Source: Rhizobium skierniewicense
GTDB lineage: Bacteria > Pseudomonadota > Alphaproteobacteria > Rhizobiales > Rhizobiaceae
Direction: 5' to 3'
DNA length: 64,000 bases
Assembly: GCF_014196515.1 (NCBI RefSeq)
Contig: NZ_JACIDV010000016.1
Span: forward strand, 1-64,000
Shown here: positions 34,435 through 43,660 of the stretch, one piece after another
Numbering within the stretch: position 1 is the first letter of the stretch
Layout of the letters: each line of letters begins with the position of its first letter
The notes under the pieces: generated by a model
Seen by the model: only the letters and a program-made list of their open reading frames with translations
The model's database searches: none
What the model was told of the DNA's origin: nothing
Translations under genes and position numbers: made by a program

Positions 34435-35856
34435 GTGAGCGCGGACAAAAGTCGTTTCGTCGTTTCAGCGGACTGGGTCGAGCAGCAGCTTGGTACCCCG
34501 CATTTTCGCTTGGTCGATGCCTCCTGGTATCTGCCGGCCCACAAGCGCAACGGCAAAGAAGAATACGTCGCCGGTCACATTCCCGGGGCGGTGTTTTTCG
34601 ATCAGGACGCGATCGCAGATCACGACACCGGTCTGCCGCATTCTCTGCCCTCGCCCCAGTTCTTCGCTGAACGGGTCGGCGAACTTGGCATCGGCGAAAG
34701 CGACACGATCGTCGTCTATGATGGTCCGGGTTTCTTCTCTGCACCGCGCGTGTGGTGGATGCTGCGGGTAATGGGCGCCGACAAGGTTTATGTCCTAGAC
34801 GGAGGCCTGGATGGCTGGAAGGCGGCGGGCAAGTCCTTGGATACAGGCGTGACAGAGGTCGAGCCCTCAACATTCGATGTGCACTTCAAGCCGAAACGCG
34901 TCACGTCGTTTGCAGCGATGCGGTCCATCGTGGACAGCGGCGAGGAGCAGATTGCCGATGCCCGCGGTGCAGGCCGTTTCACCGGCGAAGAGGCTGAGCC
35001 GCGTGCGGGAATGCGCTCTGGCCATATGCCCGGCGCACGCAACCTGCCTGCAACTGCTTTTTCCGAGAACGGCCATTTCAAGGATCTGCCGACCATCCGC
35101 AAGATGATATCGGAGGCGGGTATCGACCTGTCGCAACCCATCGTGACCAGCTGTGGATCTGGCGTGACGGCTGCGGTCATTACGCTGGCGCTGGAATCGC
35201 TTGGGCATGCTGACAATTCGCTCTATGACGGTTCATGGGCCGAGTGGGGCAGCAAGGAAGACACCGCCATCGTCACAGGTCCTGCCGAACCGATAAAGGA
35301 ACAGCCGCAGGGACCCCTCAAAGCGCATGTCACGCAGCTGGAAATGACATCGGCTCCGAAGGTCAGCTTGCCCGTGCCGGTCAATATCCAGACAGCCATC
35401 ATGCGCACCACGGATATTCCCTTGCACTTCTACCGCTACCTCTATTGGCGTGTGGGCAAACGCTGGCACTGGCATAAACGCATGCGCATGAGCGACGCTG
35501 AGCTTTCCGCCACATTGCGCGACCCTGCCAATTCGGTGACCGTCCTTTACATGAACGGTGCGCCTGCGGGTTTCTTCGAACTGCACAAGCTGGATACCGA
35601 CGTGACCGAGCTGTCCTATTTCGGCTTGATGGAAGAGGCGATCGGTGCGGGTGTGGGCAAATGGTTTTTGCTTCAGGCTCTTTATTCCGCCTGGCAGGAC
35701 AACCCGAAAAAGATCACCGTCTCCACCAACACGCTGGACCACCCCCGTGCGCTTCAGCTCTACCAAATGATGGGTTTTTCGCCCGTCAGCACCTATGAGA
35801 CATGGGTCGAACCGCTGACGGATACGGAATATCTGGAAATTTCCAGGCGGGGTTAA
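34435..35856 (+). CDS. sseA: Sulfurtransferase (SseA type) fused to a GNAT acetyltransferase domain
   Basis: A 473-residue two-part protein. Residues about 5-280 are two rhodanese domains of a 3-mercaptopyruvate sulfurtransferase, with catalytic Cys240 in the CGSGVTA loop typical of mercaptopyruvate rather than thiosulfate enzymes. After a proline-rich linker (283-303) the C-terminal part (304-473) is a GNAT N-acetyltransferase: LYMNGAPAGFFELHKLD, ELSYFGLMEEAIGAGVGKWF and TNTLDHPRALQLYQMMGF. No stop codon separates the two. GTG 34435 has GGGAG nearby and gives the usual N-terminus; ATG 34417 is possible. The acetyl acceptor is unknown. Confidence 0.88.
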   Translation: MSADKSRFVVSADWVEQQLGTPHFRLVDASWYLPAHKRNGKEEYVAGHIPGAVFFDQDAIADHDTGLPHSLPSPQFFAERVGELGIGESDTIVVYDGPGFFSAPRVWWMLRVMGADKVYVLDGGLDGWKAAGKSLDTGVTEVEPSTFDVHFKPKRVTSFAAMRSIVDSGEEQIADARGAGRFTGEEAEPRAGMRSGHMPGARNLPATAFSENGHFKDLPTIRKMISEAGIDLSQPIVTSCGSGVTAAVITLALESLGHADNSLYDGSWAEWGSKEDTAIVTGPAEPIKEQPQGPLKAHVTQLEMTSAPKVSLPVPVNIQTAIMRTTDIPLHFYRYLYWRVGKRWHWHKRMRMSDAELSATLRDPANSVTVLYMNGAPAGFFELHKLDTDVTELSYFGLMEEAIGAGVGKWFLLQALYSAWQDNPKKITVSTNTLDHPRALQLYQMMGFSPVSTYETWVEPLTDTEYLEISRRG

Positions 35857-35864
35857 GCCGCCTG

Positions 35865-35895
35865 CCGTTATCCTCTGCCCATCAGAGGATAACGG
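35865..35895. terminator. 13-bp hairpin between convergent genes
   Basis: CCGTTATCCTCTG pairs perfectly with CAGAGGATAACGG around CCCAT. There is no long T-tract on either side, so it may be a bidirectional, rho-assisted or transcript-protecting hairpin between the sulfurtransferase and DUF4344 genes. Confidence 0.65.
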
Positions 35896-35907
35896 TTGAG
35901 GACAGAA

Positions 35908-36792
35908 TCAGAGCTCCTGCCCAAGGTTTACCGCTGTGGGAATTTCCTGGGCTGGGCCGCTTTCCTTTTCGCTGCCACCGGCGGAAAGATGTCCGGCAAT
36001 CAGCTCGCCGTGAAACTTTGCGATCTCGTAACAGTAGGTGATCTCGCGCTTTTCCTCTGACCAGTAGATATCGGGTCGTCCGCAGCTGCGCGCCGTCAAC
36101 TTGACGTCTCCCTTGAGGCGATAACCGTCGAAGCTGCGCGCGATCAGGTCGAGAACCTTGGATTCCTTGACGATGGTCGCGTAGATATCCAGAAAGGGAT
36201 CGCGCACCGGCTCGTAATTCGCGACAAACTTTGTCGTTCCGGCTTTTGCCACATAGGGCTTCAGCGCCTCGTTCCAGCGAGAAACGGTCTGTGGGTAGGC
36301 GGTTTCGCAAGCCTTCCAGTCATCTTTCGGAAGCCCCATCATGTCGGCCAGGTCACCATAGCCGCCAGCGTCCTTGCCAACCATCAGGCAGGCCATCTGC
36401 CGGTCGCGTGCCGTGTTGGGCACCAGTGACGAATAGAGAGGAGCATTGTGGTCCGGCAGGGCTTGGCCCGAGCGGGCCAGATACCAGCTGTCGGTTGCGT
36501 TGACGATGGCAGTATCCAGCCACTCTTCATTGGCTTCGAGCATCATGGTCGCCGCCAGTTGATCGGCGCCGTCGTTTCCGGCTTCCGTCTGGGGGAGAGA
36601 AAGGTCGGATATCAGCATGCGCGACGCTTCATGATAAAGACCGAAAATCGCGTTTCCGATCACGAAGTTGACTGTTTGCTGCAATTGCTCGTCGGAAAGA
36701 TCGTCCAAGGCGGGCGCTGTTTGCGCGTGGGCTACAGGTGAAAGAAGCGAGAAAACGGTGACCAGAGATACGGTGATCAACCTGCGCAGCAT
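35908..36792 (-). CDS. Exported DUF4344-family protein with degenerate metallopeptidase motif
   Basis: A 294-residue secreted or periplasmic protein with a signal peptide (about 1-23, ending AHA). The region VNFVIGNAIFGLYHEASRML aligns with the FxxGNxxFxLxHExGHxLI zinc motif of DUF4344 metallopeptidases, but reads HEASR (54-58): the second zinc histidine is Arg58. The downstream acid-rich GNDGADQLAATMM segment is retained. Catalysis by the usual mechanism is doubtful, so a binding role is possible. Several cysteines (near 145, 175, 250 and 265) suggest disulfides. Start at ATG 36792, nine bases from GGAAAG; 36798 is an alternative. Confidence 0.75.
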   Translation of the reverse strand: MLRRLITVSLVTVFSLLSPVAHAQTAPALDDLSDEQLQQTVNFVIGNAIFGLYHEASRMLISDLSLPQTEAGNDGADQLAATMMLEANEEWLDTAIVNATDSWYLARSGQALPDHNAPLYSSLVPNTARDRQMACLMVGKDAGGYGDLADMMGLPKDDWKACETAYPQTVSRWNEALKPYVAKAGTTKFVANYEPVRDPFLDIYATIVKESKVLDLIARSFDGYRLKGDVKLTARSCGRPDIYWSEEKREITYCYEIAKFHGELIAGHLSAGGSEKESGPAQEIPTAVNLGQEL

Positions 36793-36942
36793 GGGCATGA
36801 ACTTTCCAGAAAGAGGATGTTCGATTGATTGCCACACTCAACGGCACAAGCAATGGGGTGGTTGCCTTCCGACGCAAGAAACGGGTGGATACACGCATGT
36901 TTGAAGAGCATAGCGACAAACAAGCAACGCAAAGGAGCCGCT

Positions 36943-37410
36943 ATGACACAGATCACTTTTACCGCCATGCATACAGACGAGTCGGAAGCCTTCCGCCTCG
37001 GCAAACCGGATGCCAATGGCCAGAAACCGGAACGCTCGATCGTCTCTGGAACCCTTCCCTGTCGCGCCTGTCTTGGGCACATACGCGACGGCGAAGCGGC
37101 GCTCCTGCTGGCCTATCGCCCTTTTCCGGGCCCACAACCCTATGCGGAGACCGGCCCGATCTTCATTCACGCCGAATCATGCGGGGCGTACGCAGCGCGG
37201 GAGATATTGCCGCCCATGCTCGACAGTACCGATTATATCGTGCGTGGCTACAGCTCCGACAATCGTATCGTCTATGGCACGGGCGAAGTGACCTCGACGG
37301 GCAGAATTGCCAAGCGTGCCAGCGAGCTTCTGACGAGAGAGGATATTGCCTACGTGCATGTTCGCTCTGCGCGCAACAATTGCTATCTGTGCAGGATCGA
37401 CCGGGCCTAA
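36943..37410 (+). CDS. DUF1203-family protein
   Basis: A 155-residue soluble protein. The DUF1203 pattern is clear: SGTLPCRACLGHIRDGEAAL, LLAYRPFPGPQPYAETGPIF, FIHAESC, and VRGYSSDNRIVYGTG near residue 100. Five cysteines, including CRAC and CYLC near the end, could bind a metal, but this is only suggested. The family has no known activity. AAAGGAG five bases before ATG 36943 fixes the start within a longer open frame. Confidence 0.85.
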   Translation: MTQITFTAMHTDESEAFRLGKPDANGQKPERSIVSGTLPCRACLGHIRDGEAALLLAYRPFPGPQPYAETGPIFIHAESCGAYAAREILPPMLDSTDYIVRGYSSDNRIVYGTGEVTSTGRIAKRASELLTREDIAYVHVRSARNNCYLCRIDRA

Positions 37411-37428
37411 CGTCCCATTCCCGGTTAT

Positions 37429-37446
37429 TTTAGGGAATATCCTAAA
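37429..37446. promoter_or_regulatory. Dyad between DUF1203 and PilZ genes
   Basis: TTTAGG-GAATAT-CCTAAA is a perfect 6-bp dyad with a 6-base centre, 19 bases after the DUF1203 stop and 54 before the PilZ start. Operator or small hairpin; no further evidence. Confidence 0.3.
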
Positions 37447-37499
37447 CGCTCATCAAGCCTTCCGTGCGAGTTTGGCACGATTTGGATGGGAGTGGAACG

Positions 37500-37835
37500 A
37501 TGGCTGGCAATCTCTGCATGACAAATCGCGGTGCAAACCGCAGCAAGACCCGCATCTACGGGACGGTTCAGTATTTTACACAAACGGTACAGGGTCGCGT
37601 GGTCGATCTCTCGGCCACCGGAATGGCGCTGGAACTCGAAGGACCGTTCGCCGCCGCCAAGGGGAGCCGCGTGACTGTGCGCAGCGACGATCTGGGCTTT
37701 ATCGAGGGAACAGTGCAATGGCAGCATGCGAACCGGCTTGGTCTGCAATTGCAGCTTTCCACCAATACGCTGGCACAGCTGTCCTCCTATTTCCGCTTTT
37801 TCCATGAAGAGGTGAAGCCGACCTTGGCAACATAA
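37500..37835 (+). CDS. PilZ-domain protein, cyclic-di-GMP receptor
   Basis: A 111-residue single PilZ domain. The ligand-binding RxxxR is RSKTR (14-18) and the second motif DxSxxG is DLSATG (36-41); both are intact, so cyclic-di-GMP binding is expected. VDLSATGMALELEGP and the later FIEGTVQWQHANRLGLQL form the beta barrel. GGGAG seven bases before ATG 37500 fixes the start. The output partner is unknown. The window also encodes a diguanylate cyclase (2.9-4.1 kb), though nothing shows that the two are linked. Confidence 0.88.
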   Translation: MAGNLCMTNRGANRSKTRIYGTVQYFTQTVQGRVVDLSATGMALELEGPFAAAKGSRVTVRSDDLGFIEGTVQWQHANRLGLQLQLSTNTLAQLSSYFRFFHEEVKPTLAT

Positions 37836-37962
37836 AATAATTTACCGGACGGTTTAAAATCCGGGACAAGTCATATGCCCTTCATTTTGATGATGGACTC
37901 CTTTCGAATTCGTTTTACGCTGCCGTCATTTCGTACAGTCAGAATTTCATCGAGGAGTTTCC

Positions 37963-39951
37963 ATGTCTTCGCTTATCGGCCTTCATCCCATCACGCGACG
38001 GTCCCTGCTGGGCGGCATCGCGGCGTCTTCGGCACTTGTCATGCTGCATCCGTTCGCAGCCCGCGCTCAGGGCAACCAGGCGCATTTGCGCATCATGGAA
38101 ACGACCGACATTCACGTCCACGTCTTCCCGTATGATTATTATGCCGACAAGCCGAACGACACGCTGGGTCTGGCGCGCACGGCCTCCATCATCGACAGCA
38201 TCCGCGCCGAGGCCGGAAACTCGATGCTGGTCGATAATGGCGACTTTCTTCAGGGCAATCCGCTGGGCGACTATATTGCCTACGAGCGCGGCATGAAGGC
38301 TGGGGACAAGCACCCTGTGATCAATGCCATGAACGTACTGGGTTACGACTGCGGCACATTGGGGAACCACGAGTTCAATTACGGGCTCGATTTCATGTTC
38401 AACACGCTGGGCGGAGCAGGTTTTCCCTATGTCTGCGCAAACCTGACGAAAGGCCAGCTTGCGGCCAATCCCAAGCAGGACGATTTGTTCTTCAAACCTT
38501 ATGTCATCCTCGACAAGCAGATCAAGGACGGCTCCGGCGCGACCAGCACCGTCAAGGTCGGCATCATCGGTTTCGTACCGCCGCAGATCATGATGTGGGA
38601 CGCCAAGAACCTCGAGGGCAAGGCACAGACGCGCGACATCGTCGATGCCGCCAAGGCGTGGGTGCCGGCGATGAAGGAACAGGGCGCCGATATCGTCATC
38701 GCTCTCTCCCACTCCGGCATAGAAGGCAAGGGCCAGAGCGATCGCATGGAAAACGCGTCGCTCTATCTGGCTGGCGTCAAGGATATTGATGCGGTCTTCA
38801 CAGGCCACCAGCATCTCGTCTTCCCCGGCCCCAAGACATGGGACGGCATTGAAGGTGCCGATCCGGTCAAGGGTACGCTGATGGGTAAACCCGCCGTCAT
38901 GGCAGGGTTCTGGGGCTCACATATGGGCCTCATCGACCTATTGCTGGAAAAGGACGGCAAAAGCTGGAAGATCGTGGATTTTACCAGTGAGGCGCGCCCG
39001 ATTTACCACCGCGATGAAAACCGCAAGATCGTGGCAGACGTGAAAGACAAGCCGGAGGTCATTGCCTCCGTCAAGACCGATCATGAAGCCGCACTCGCCT
39101 ATGTCCGTAGACCGGTTGGCAAGACATCCGCACCGCTCTACTCCTATTTTGCGCTGGTGGCGGATGACCCCTCCGTGCAGATCGTTTCCAATGCGCAGAC
39201 ATGGTATATCAAGGATATGCTCAAGGACGGTCAGTACAAGGATCTGCCGGTGCTTTCGGCGGCTGCGCCCTTCAAGGCGGGCGGTCGTGGCGGCTCGGAT
39301 TACTACACCGATGTCCCCGCCGGTGACATCGCCATCAAAAACGTGGCCGACCTTTACCTCTACCCCAACACGGTGCAGGCCGTGCTGATCACCGGCGCGC
39401 AGGTGAAAGACTGGCTTGAAATGTCGGCCGGCATGTTCAAGACGGTGGAGGCCGGTTCCAAAAACGCACCTTTGCTGAACAATGATTTCCCGTCCTACAA
39501 TTACGATGTTATCGACGGCGTGACCTACCAGATCGATATTTCCAAGCCGCCGAAATTCGATAAGGACGGGAAGGCGATCAACCCGGAGAGCAACCGCATC
39601 GTCAATCTCCAGTTCGGTGGTAAACCCATCGACCCGGAACAGAAATTCGTCGTGGCGACCAACAATTATCGCGCCAGCGGTGGTGGCAAGTTCCCCAATA
39701 TCGGCTCCGACAAGATCATCTTCGTCGCGCCTGATACCAACCGAGATGTCATCGTGCGCTATATCATCGCGCAGGGCACCATCAATCCCTCGGCAGACGA
39801 TAACTGGTCGTTCGCGCCGATTGCCAATACCACGGCAGTTTTCGAAACAGGACCGAAGGGGCGGCAATTTGCCAAGGATGTAAAGGGCGCAAAGATCGAG
39901 GAAGCCGGTGACGCGTCAGAAGGCTTTGCGAAGTTCCGCCTGATCCTCTGA
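37963..39951 (+). CDS. cpdB: 2',3'-cyclic-nucleotide 2'-phosphodiesterase / 3'-nucleotidase
   Basis: A 662-residue periplasmic enzyme that opens 2',3'-cyclic nucleotides and removes the 3' phosphate, salvaging extracellular nucleotides. A twin-arginine signal (TRRSLLGG, 11-18) directs export. The metallophosphatase domain has ETTDIHVH (Asp49, His51), NGDFLQG (92-98), GNHEF (134-138) and FTGHQHLVFPG; the C-terminal 5'-nucleotidase domain has the nucleotide-binding NNYRASGGGKFP and YLYPNTVQAV. CGAGGAG lies six bases before the ATG. Use of the Tat signal is ordinary for rhizobial members. A strong terminator follows, so it is monocistronic. Confidence 0.95.
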   Translation: MSSLIGLHPITRRSLLGGIAASSALVMLHPFAARAQGNQAHLRIMETTDIHVHVFPYDYYADKPNDTLGLARTASIIDSIRAEAGNSMLVDNGDFLQGNPLGDYIAYERGMKAGDKHPVINAMNVLGYDCGTLGNHEFNYGLDFMFNTLGGAGFPYVCANLTKGQLAANPKQDDLFFKPYVILDKQIKDGSGATSTVKVGIIGFVPPQIMMWDAKNLEGKAQTRDIVDAAKAWVPAMKEQGADIVIALSHSGIEGKGQSDRMENASLYLAGVKDIDAVFTGHQHLVFPGPKTWDGIEGADPVKGTLMGKPAVMAGFWGSHMGLIDLLLEKDGKSWKIVDFTSEARPIYHRDENRKIVADVKDKPEVIASVKTDHEAALAYVRRPVGKTSAPLYSYFALVADDPSVQIVSNAQTWYIKDMLKDGQYKDLPVLSAAAPFKAGGRGGSDYYTDVPAGDIAIKNVADLYLYPNTVQAVLITGAQVKDWLEMSAGMFKTVEAGSKNAPLLNNDFPSYNYDVIDGVTYQIDISKPPKFDKDGKAINPESNRIVNLQFGGKPIDPEQKFVVATNNYRASGGGKFPNIGSDKIIFVAPDTNRDVIVRYIIAQGTINPSADDNWSFAPIANTTAVFETGPKGRQFAKDVKGAKIEEAGDASEGFAKFRLIL

Positions 39952-39958
39952 TGCCAAG

Positions 39959-39992
39959 GCGAGAGGCGTATTCTCGATGATACGCCTCTCGC
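39959..39992 (+). terminator. Terminator of cpdB
   Basis: GCGAGAGGCGTAT pairs perfectly over 13 bases with ATACGCCTCTCGC around an 8-base loop, beginning eight bases after the stop, with TCTCGCAGATTTT downstream. Confidence 0.8.
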
Positions 39993-40177
39993 TCTCGCAG
40001 ATTTTACCGCATTCTTCTTATTATTTTAGACATCGCATATCTTCGTCGCAAATCCGCCGCGGGACGAGCGCCAGATCCTGGCAATATTTTTTCTCGTTAC
40101 GGAAAACTTTTTTGCCACTCCACACGTAATGGGTATTGAATAGCTGTTCTTCCGATCTGGCTCCGCAGGAGGTTTTC

Positions 40178-41119
40178 ATGCCCGCTTATCATCCGCCCCG
40201 CATCCCGTTTTCAGATGTCACACCGCGTGACGTCTACCTGTCACGTCGCCATTTCCTCGGCGCGGCCGCGGGCATGGCAGCCATTGGTTTGACCGGACGC
40301 GATGCCATGGCAGCGCCGCTAACGGCCAAGCCCGGTGCCTACAAGCTGGATGAAAAGCTGACACCGCTGGACGCTGTGACGAGCTACAACAATTTCTATG
40401 AATTCGGGACGGGCAAGTCCGACCCGAAGGAAAACGCCGGAAATTTCAAACCGACCCCCTGGACCGTGAAAGTGGACGGTCTTGTCGGCAAACCACAGGA
40501 ATTCGGCATCGAAGACCTGCTGAAATATCCGCTTGAAGAGCGCACCTATCGCATGCGGTGTGTCGAAGGCTGGTCCATGGCCATTCCGTGGATCGGGTTT
40601 TCTCTCTCGACCCTGCTGGACAAGGTCGAGCCGCTGGGCAGCGCCAAGTTCGTTTCGTTCGAGACCGTTGTCAGGCCGGAAGAGATGCCTGGCCAAAGCG
40701 GCCTGTTCCAGCCGCTGGAATGGCCCTATATCGAGGGATTACGCCTGGACGAAGCCCGGCACCCCCTGACCATTCTTGCCGTCGGTCTCTATGGTGAAAC
40801 CTTGCCAAACCAGAACGGCGCGCCGATCCGGCTTGTCGTGCCATGGAAATATGGTTTCAAGGGCATCAAGTCCATCGTCCGTATTTCGCTTGTGGAAAAA
40901 CAGCCCGAAACGACCTGGAAAAACTCCAACGCCCGCGAGTACGGCTTCTACTCGAATGTGAACCCCACGGTGGACCATCCCCGCTGGAGCCAGGCGACAG
41001 AACAACGCATCGGCGAAGGCGGTTTCTTCAGCACGCAGCGCCGACCAACGCTGATGTATAATGGCTATGACGAGGTTGCGAGCCTTTACACCGGACTGGA
41101 CTTGAAGGCGAATTACTGA
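40178..41119 (+). CDS. msrP: Protein-methionine-sulfoxide reductase catalytic subunit MsrP
   Basis: Periplasmic molybdopterin enzyme (YedY) that reduces methionine sulfoxide in envelope proteins. The 313-residue product has a Tat signal (SRRHFLG, 22-28) cut near residue 46, and the Mo-ligand cysteine Cys128 in [28 protein letters not shown] and [18 protein letters not shown] are family marks. GGAGG five bases before ATG 40178 fixes the start. MsrQ follows two bases after the stop, giving the standard two-gene operon in which MsrQ passes electrons to MsrP. Confidence 0.96.
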   Translation: MPAYHPPRIPFSDVTPRDVYLSRRHFLGAAAGMAAIGLTGRDAMAAPLTAKPGAYKLDEKLTPLDAVTSYNNFYEFGTGKSDPKENAGNFKPTPWTVKVDGLVGKPQEFGIEDLLKYPLEERTYRMRCVEGWSMAIPWIGFSLSTLLDKVEPLGSAKFVSFETVVRPEEMPGQSGLFQPLEWPYIEGLRLDEARHPLTILAVGLYGETLPNQNGAPIRLVVPWKYGFKGIKSIVRISLVEKQPETTWKNSNAREYGFYSNVNPTVDHPRWSQATEQRIGEGGFFSTQRRPTLMYNGYDEVASLYTGLDLKANY

Positions 41120-41121
41120 TC

Positions 41122-41781
41122 ATGGCGCTCGCCCTTTCGCTTCCGTCACTGCCCAAGCGTTACCAGCCAGCGGCAATCTGGGTTGTGTACGCTGTGGGCC
41201 TCGCGCCTGGTGTCTGGTACTTTTATCTCGCAGCCACCGGTGGGCTGGGCTTTAACCCGGTCAAGGAATTCGAACATCTGCTGGGCACATGGGCCTTGCG
41301 CTTCCTTTGCCTCGGGCTGGTCATCACGCCGCTGCGCGATCTCTTCAACGTCAATCTCATCGCCTACCGGAGAGCGCTGGGATTGATTGCGTTTTACTAC
41401 GTACTGGCCCACTTCGCCGTGTATATCGTGCTCGACCGTGGACTGGTCTTCAGCTCTATTCTCTCCGATATTCTCAAACGCCCCTACATCATGTTCGGCA
41501 TGGCGGGTCTCGTGATGCTCATTCCGCTGACGCTCACCTCGAATCGCTGGTCGATCCGCAGGCTAGGCTCCCGCTGGAACACATTGCATAAACTCTCCTA
41601 CTTCATCTTGATCGCCGGCGTTCTTCACTTCGTGCTGGCGCGAAAGTCGCTGACACTCGAGCCGGTTTTCTACATATCCGTCATGCTCATCCTGCTCGGA
41701 TATCGGTCGATCCGGCCTGTGATCATGGCTCGAAAGCGGGCTCGCAAAGGGGCGATCTCTTCCAGACCTCCGTCTCGTTAG
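41122..41781 (+). CDS. msrQ: MsrQ, membrane heme subunit of the MsrPQ system
   Basis: A 219-residue inner-membrane b-type cytochrome (YedZ) with about six helices that hands electrons to MsrP. Likely heme histidines are in FYYVLAHFAVYIVL and in NTLHKLSYFILIAGVLHFVL. KEFEHLLGTWALRFLCLGLV is the start of the ferric-reductase-like domain. The ATG is two bases after the msrP stop, with no separate ribosome-binding site at normal distance, so coupled translation is likely. The 186 bp to the next gene end contain nothing recognised. Confidence 0.95.
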   Translation: MALALSLPSLPKRYQPAAIWVVYAVGLAPGVWYFYLAATGGLGFNPVKEFEHLLGTWALRFLCLGLVITPLRDLFNVNLIAYRRALGLIAFYYVLAHFAVYIVLDRGLVFSSILSDILKRPYIMFGMAGLVMLIPLTLTSNRWSIRRLGSRWNTLHKLSYFILIAGVLHFVLARKSLTLEPVFYISVMLILLGYRSIRPVIMARKRARKGAISSRPPSR

Positions 41782-41967
41782 GTTCTGCCACTTCCATATG
41801 CGTAACGTGACGGTCGCTATTCCAAAAAAGACACCAGCGAAGCGTTCTCGTCGTTTCCGACGTGCCGCAAAATCAAAAAAGTAGAGCATACCCGTCAAGT
41901 CGCGTTAGCTGAAATGCCAGACAAGAAAGCGCGGCGCATTTTCGCTGATATTGCTCTAGGCGCCAGA

Positions 41968-42948
41968 TCAGCCCATGAACGCGACTTTGCTCGTTGGTAC
42001 GTAAGCAGGAACAATCCACTCGACGGGTTTGAACACCAGCTTGAATTCTTTGGCCGGGTTATAAATCGTATCCTGCACCAATCCCTGAGATGTCCACTGT
42101 TGCTTCCACTGACCTATCGTTTCGGAGCCAAGCGCAATATTACCGCTTTTCGGCTGCAATGTGCTTGGGTATATGCCATGAGCGCTTTGAACAAGCGATC
42201 GATCCGGCTGAGGCGCCTTTGCATTTTCAGCTGCAATGTGACTGAGACGAGACCATCGGCGCTCATATGGATGCCACTTATATTGCTTAAGACACATGGC
42301 TAGGACCTTAAACTGCCTGCTCCCCATCGTGTTGATGACGTCAAGGTAACGCCACAAAATCGTGAGACCGCCAGTACCGAGCATCCAGCCTTCATTGCCG
42401 AATTGTCCCTGATCGACGGCGACATGACCGTGATAAGGGATATTCGTCTTGTCGCCATAATCCTTCTTGAAATCCACCACGCTTTTTGATGCGAGCACAT
42501 CCTCGAACGAACGAAGATTAGCGTTGAGGAAGTCATTCAGGGTCTCTCCCGCCCCACGCTTCGTGGCCTTATACGTCATCTCCGCTTTGTAGATCTGATT
42601 GGCCACAGATTTGTTGAATGCGCTCGCGAATTTTTGATCTTCGACGAAAAGTTTTCTGAGAGATAGATTTACTGGTGTGCCGGTGCCCCCCAGAAAATGC
42701 GCGAGATTGCTGCTCGCCAGCGTGTCACGGTTGTTTTCTTTCAACTGTGACCACGCTTTTGCTAAAAATTGCTGATCATTGTAGGTCTGATTGTGCGTCG
42801 ATAAAGCGTGGGTCCAATTCCAAGCGCCCCACATTAGCACAGGGTAGGCATCACCATCCAACTTACCGGTCACATTGGACGGCTGGGTTATTGCGTCATA
42901 GAGCGAATTTGCCTTCGCTATCTCCTGATCGCTCACTGGACGTGTCAT
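41968..42948 (-). CDS. Orphan protein of unknown function
   Basis: A 326-residue soluble protein with no signal peptide or membrane helix; I recognise no family. It is rich in Trp, Tyr, Asn and Gln (for example LMWGAWNWTHALSTHNQTYN and YKWHPYERRWSRL), unlike its neighbours, and its codon use and base composition look more AT-rich. GNEGWMLGTGGLTILWRYLD near 200 and PSTLQPKSGNIALGS near 280 are distinctive. GAGGGTGG lies before ATG 42948; a GTG five codons earlier is also possible. It separates msrPQ from the ribosomal cluster without partners, so it looks like a recently acquired gene. Confidence 0.6.
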   Translation of the reverse strand: MTRPVSDQEIAKANSLYDAITQPSNVTGKLDGDAYPVLMWGAWNWTHALSTHNQTYNDQQFLAKAWSQLKENNRDTLASSNLAHFLGGTGTPVNLSLRKLFVEDQKFASAFNKSVANQIYKAEMTYKATKRGAGETLNDFLNANLRSFEDVLASKSVVDFKKDYGDKTNIPYHGHVAVDQGQFGNEGWMLGTGGLTILWRYLDVINTMGSRQFKVLAMCLKQYKWHPYERRWSRLSHIAAENAKAPQPDRSLVQSAHGIYPSTLQPKSGNIALGSETIGQWKQQWTSQGLVQDTIYNPAKEFKLVFKPVEWIVPAYVPTSKVAFMG

Positions 42949-43171
42949 TGCTACCACCCTCACCTTTGATCAATGAGCGGATGACCGCTTCCGCGTATCA
43001 CCTGCTCGCCCGCTTCTGATGAATTCGATCGAACAGTCCCAGCCACAAATAATTCAACTGATGGCAGAAAATATCCAACCAAAACGGGCATAATTATGTT
43101 GATGCTTGGAAAAATAGTCACCCATCCAACGACGGCCCCGACGAAGATCGGAAAAAAGCCACCGCAAACGC

Positions 43172-43203
43172 AAAAAAAGCCGGGTGATTGCTCACCCGGC
43201 TTT
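43172..43203 (-). terminator. Terminator of the rplQ (alpha) operon
   Basis: AAAGCCGGGTGA and TCACCCGGCTTT form a perfect 12-bp stem around GCAA (minus strand), followed by TTTTTTTG. It lies 31 bases beyond the rplQ stop and ends the ribosomal supercluster. Confidence 0.95.
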
Positions 43204-43234
43204 CAAGACAACTGGCACTTTTCAGCGCCTGATA

Positions 43235-43660
43235 TTATGCAGCTTCGGCTTCGGCAGCCTCTGCAGCGACGCGAGCCTTGTCGGCCTTGCCCTTGGCATC
43301 GACATCGCGCTCGACGAACTCGATGACAGCGAGAGCCGCATTGTCGCCCTGGCGGTAGCCGGCCTTCATGATGCGAAGGTAGCCGCCGTTGCGGGTTGCG
43401 TAACGTTCAGCGATCGCATCGAACAGCTTGCGAACGGCGTCCTGATCCTTGATCTGCGACAGTGCCTGACGACGAGCGTGCAGGTCGCCGCGCTTGCCGA
43501 GCGTCACAAGGCGCTCGACGATCGGACGGATTTCCTTTGCCTTTGGCAAAGTTGTTACGATCTGCTCATGCGTGATGAGCGAAGCAGCCATGTTGGCAAA
43601 CATTGCCTTGCGGTGGCTGGCGGTTCTATTGAGCTTGCGGCCTGAATTTCCGTGGCGCAT
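43235..43660 (-). CDS. rplQ: 50S ribosomal protein L17
   Basis: Large-subunit protein at the exit-tunnel rim, 141 residues. The start [20 protein letters not shown] and [20 protein letters not shown] are invariant L17 features. The Ala/Glu-rich tail after residue 120 is longer than in E. coli. Last gene of the cluster, 132 bp after rpoA. Confidence 0.98.
   Translation of the reverse strand: MRHGNSGRKLNRTASHRKAMFANMAASLITHEQIVTTLPKAKEIRPIVERLVTLGKRGDLHARRQALSQIKDQDAVRKLFDAIAERYATRNGGYLRIMKAGYRQGDNAALAVIEFVERDVDAKGKADKARVAAEAAEAEAA

Noticed and set aside
37470-37500. Sigma-54 promoter-like TTGGCACG upstream of the PilZ gene
   Set aside because: The -24 half fits, but the required GC of the -12 element is missing and it would lie only about 20 bases before the start codon, over its ribosome-binding site.
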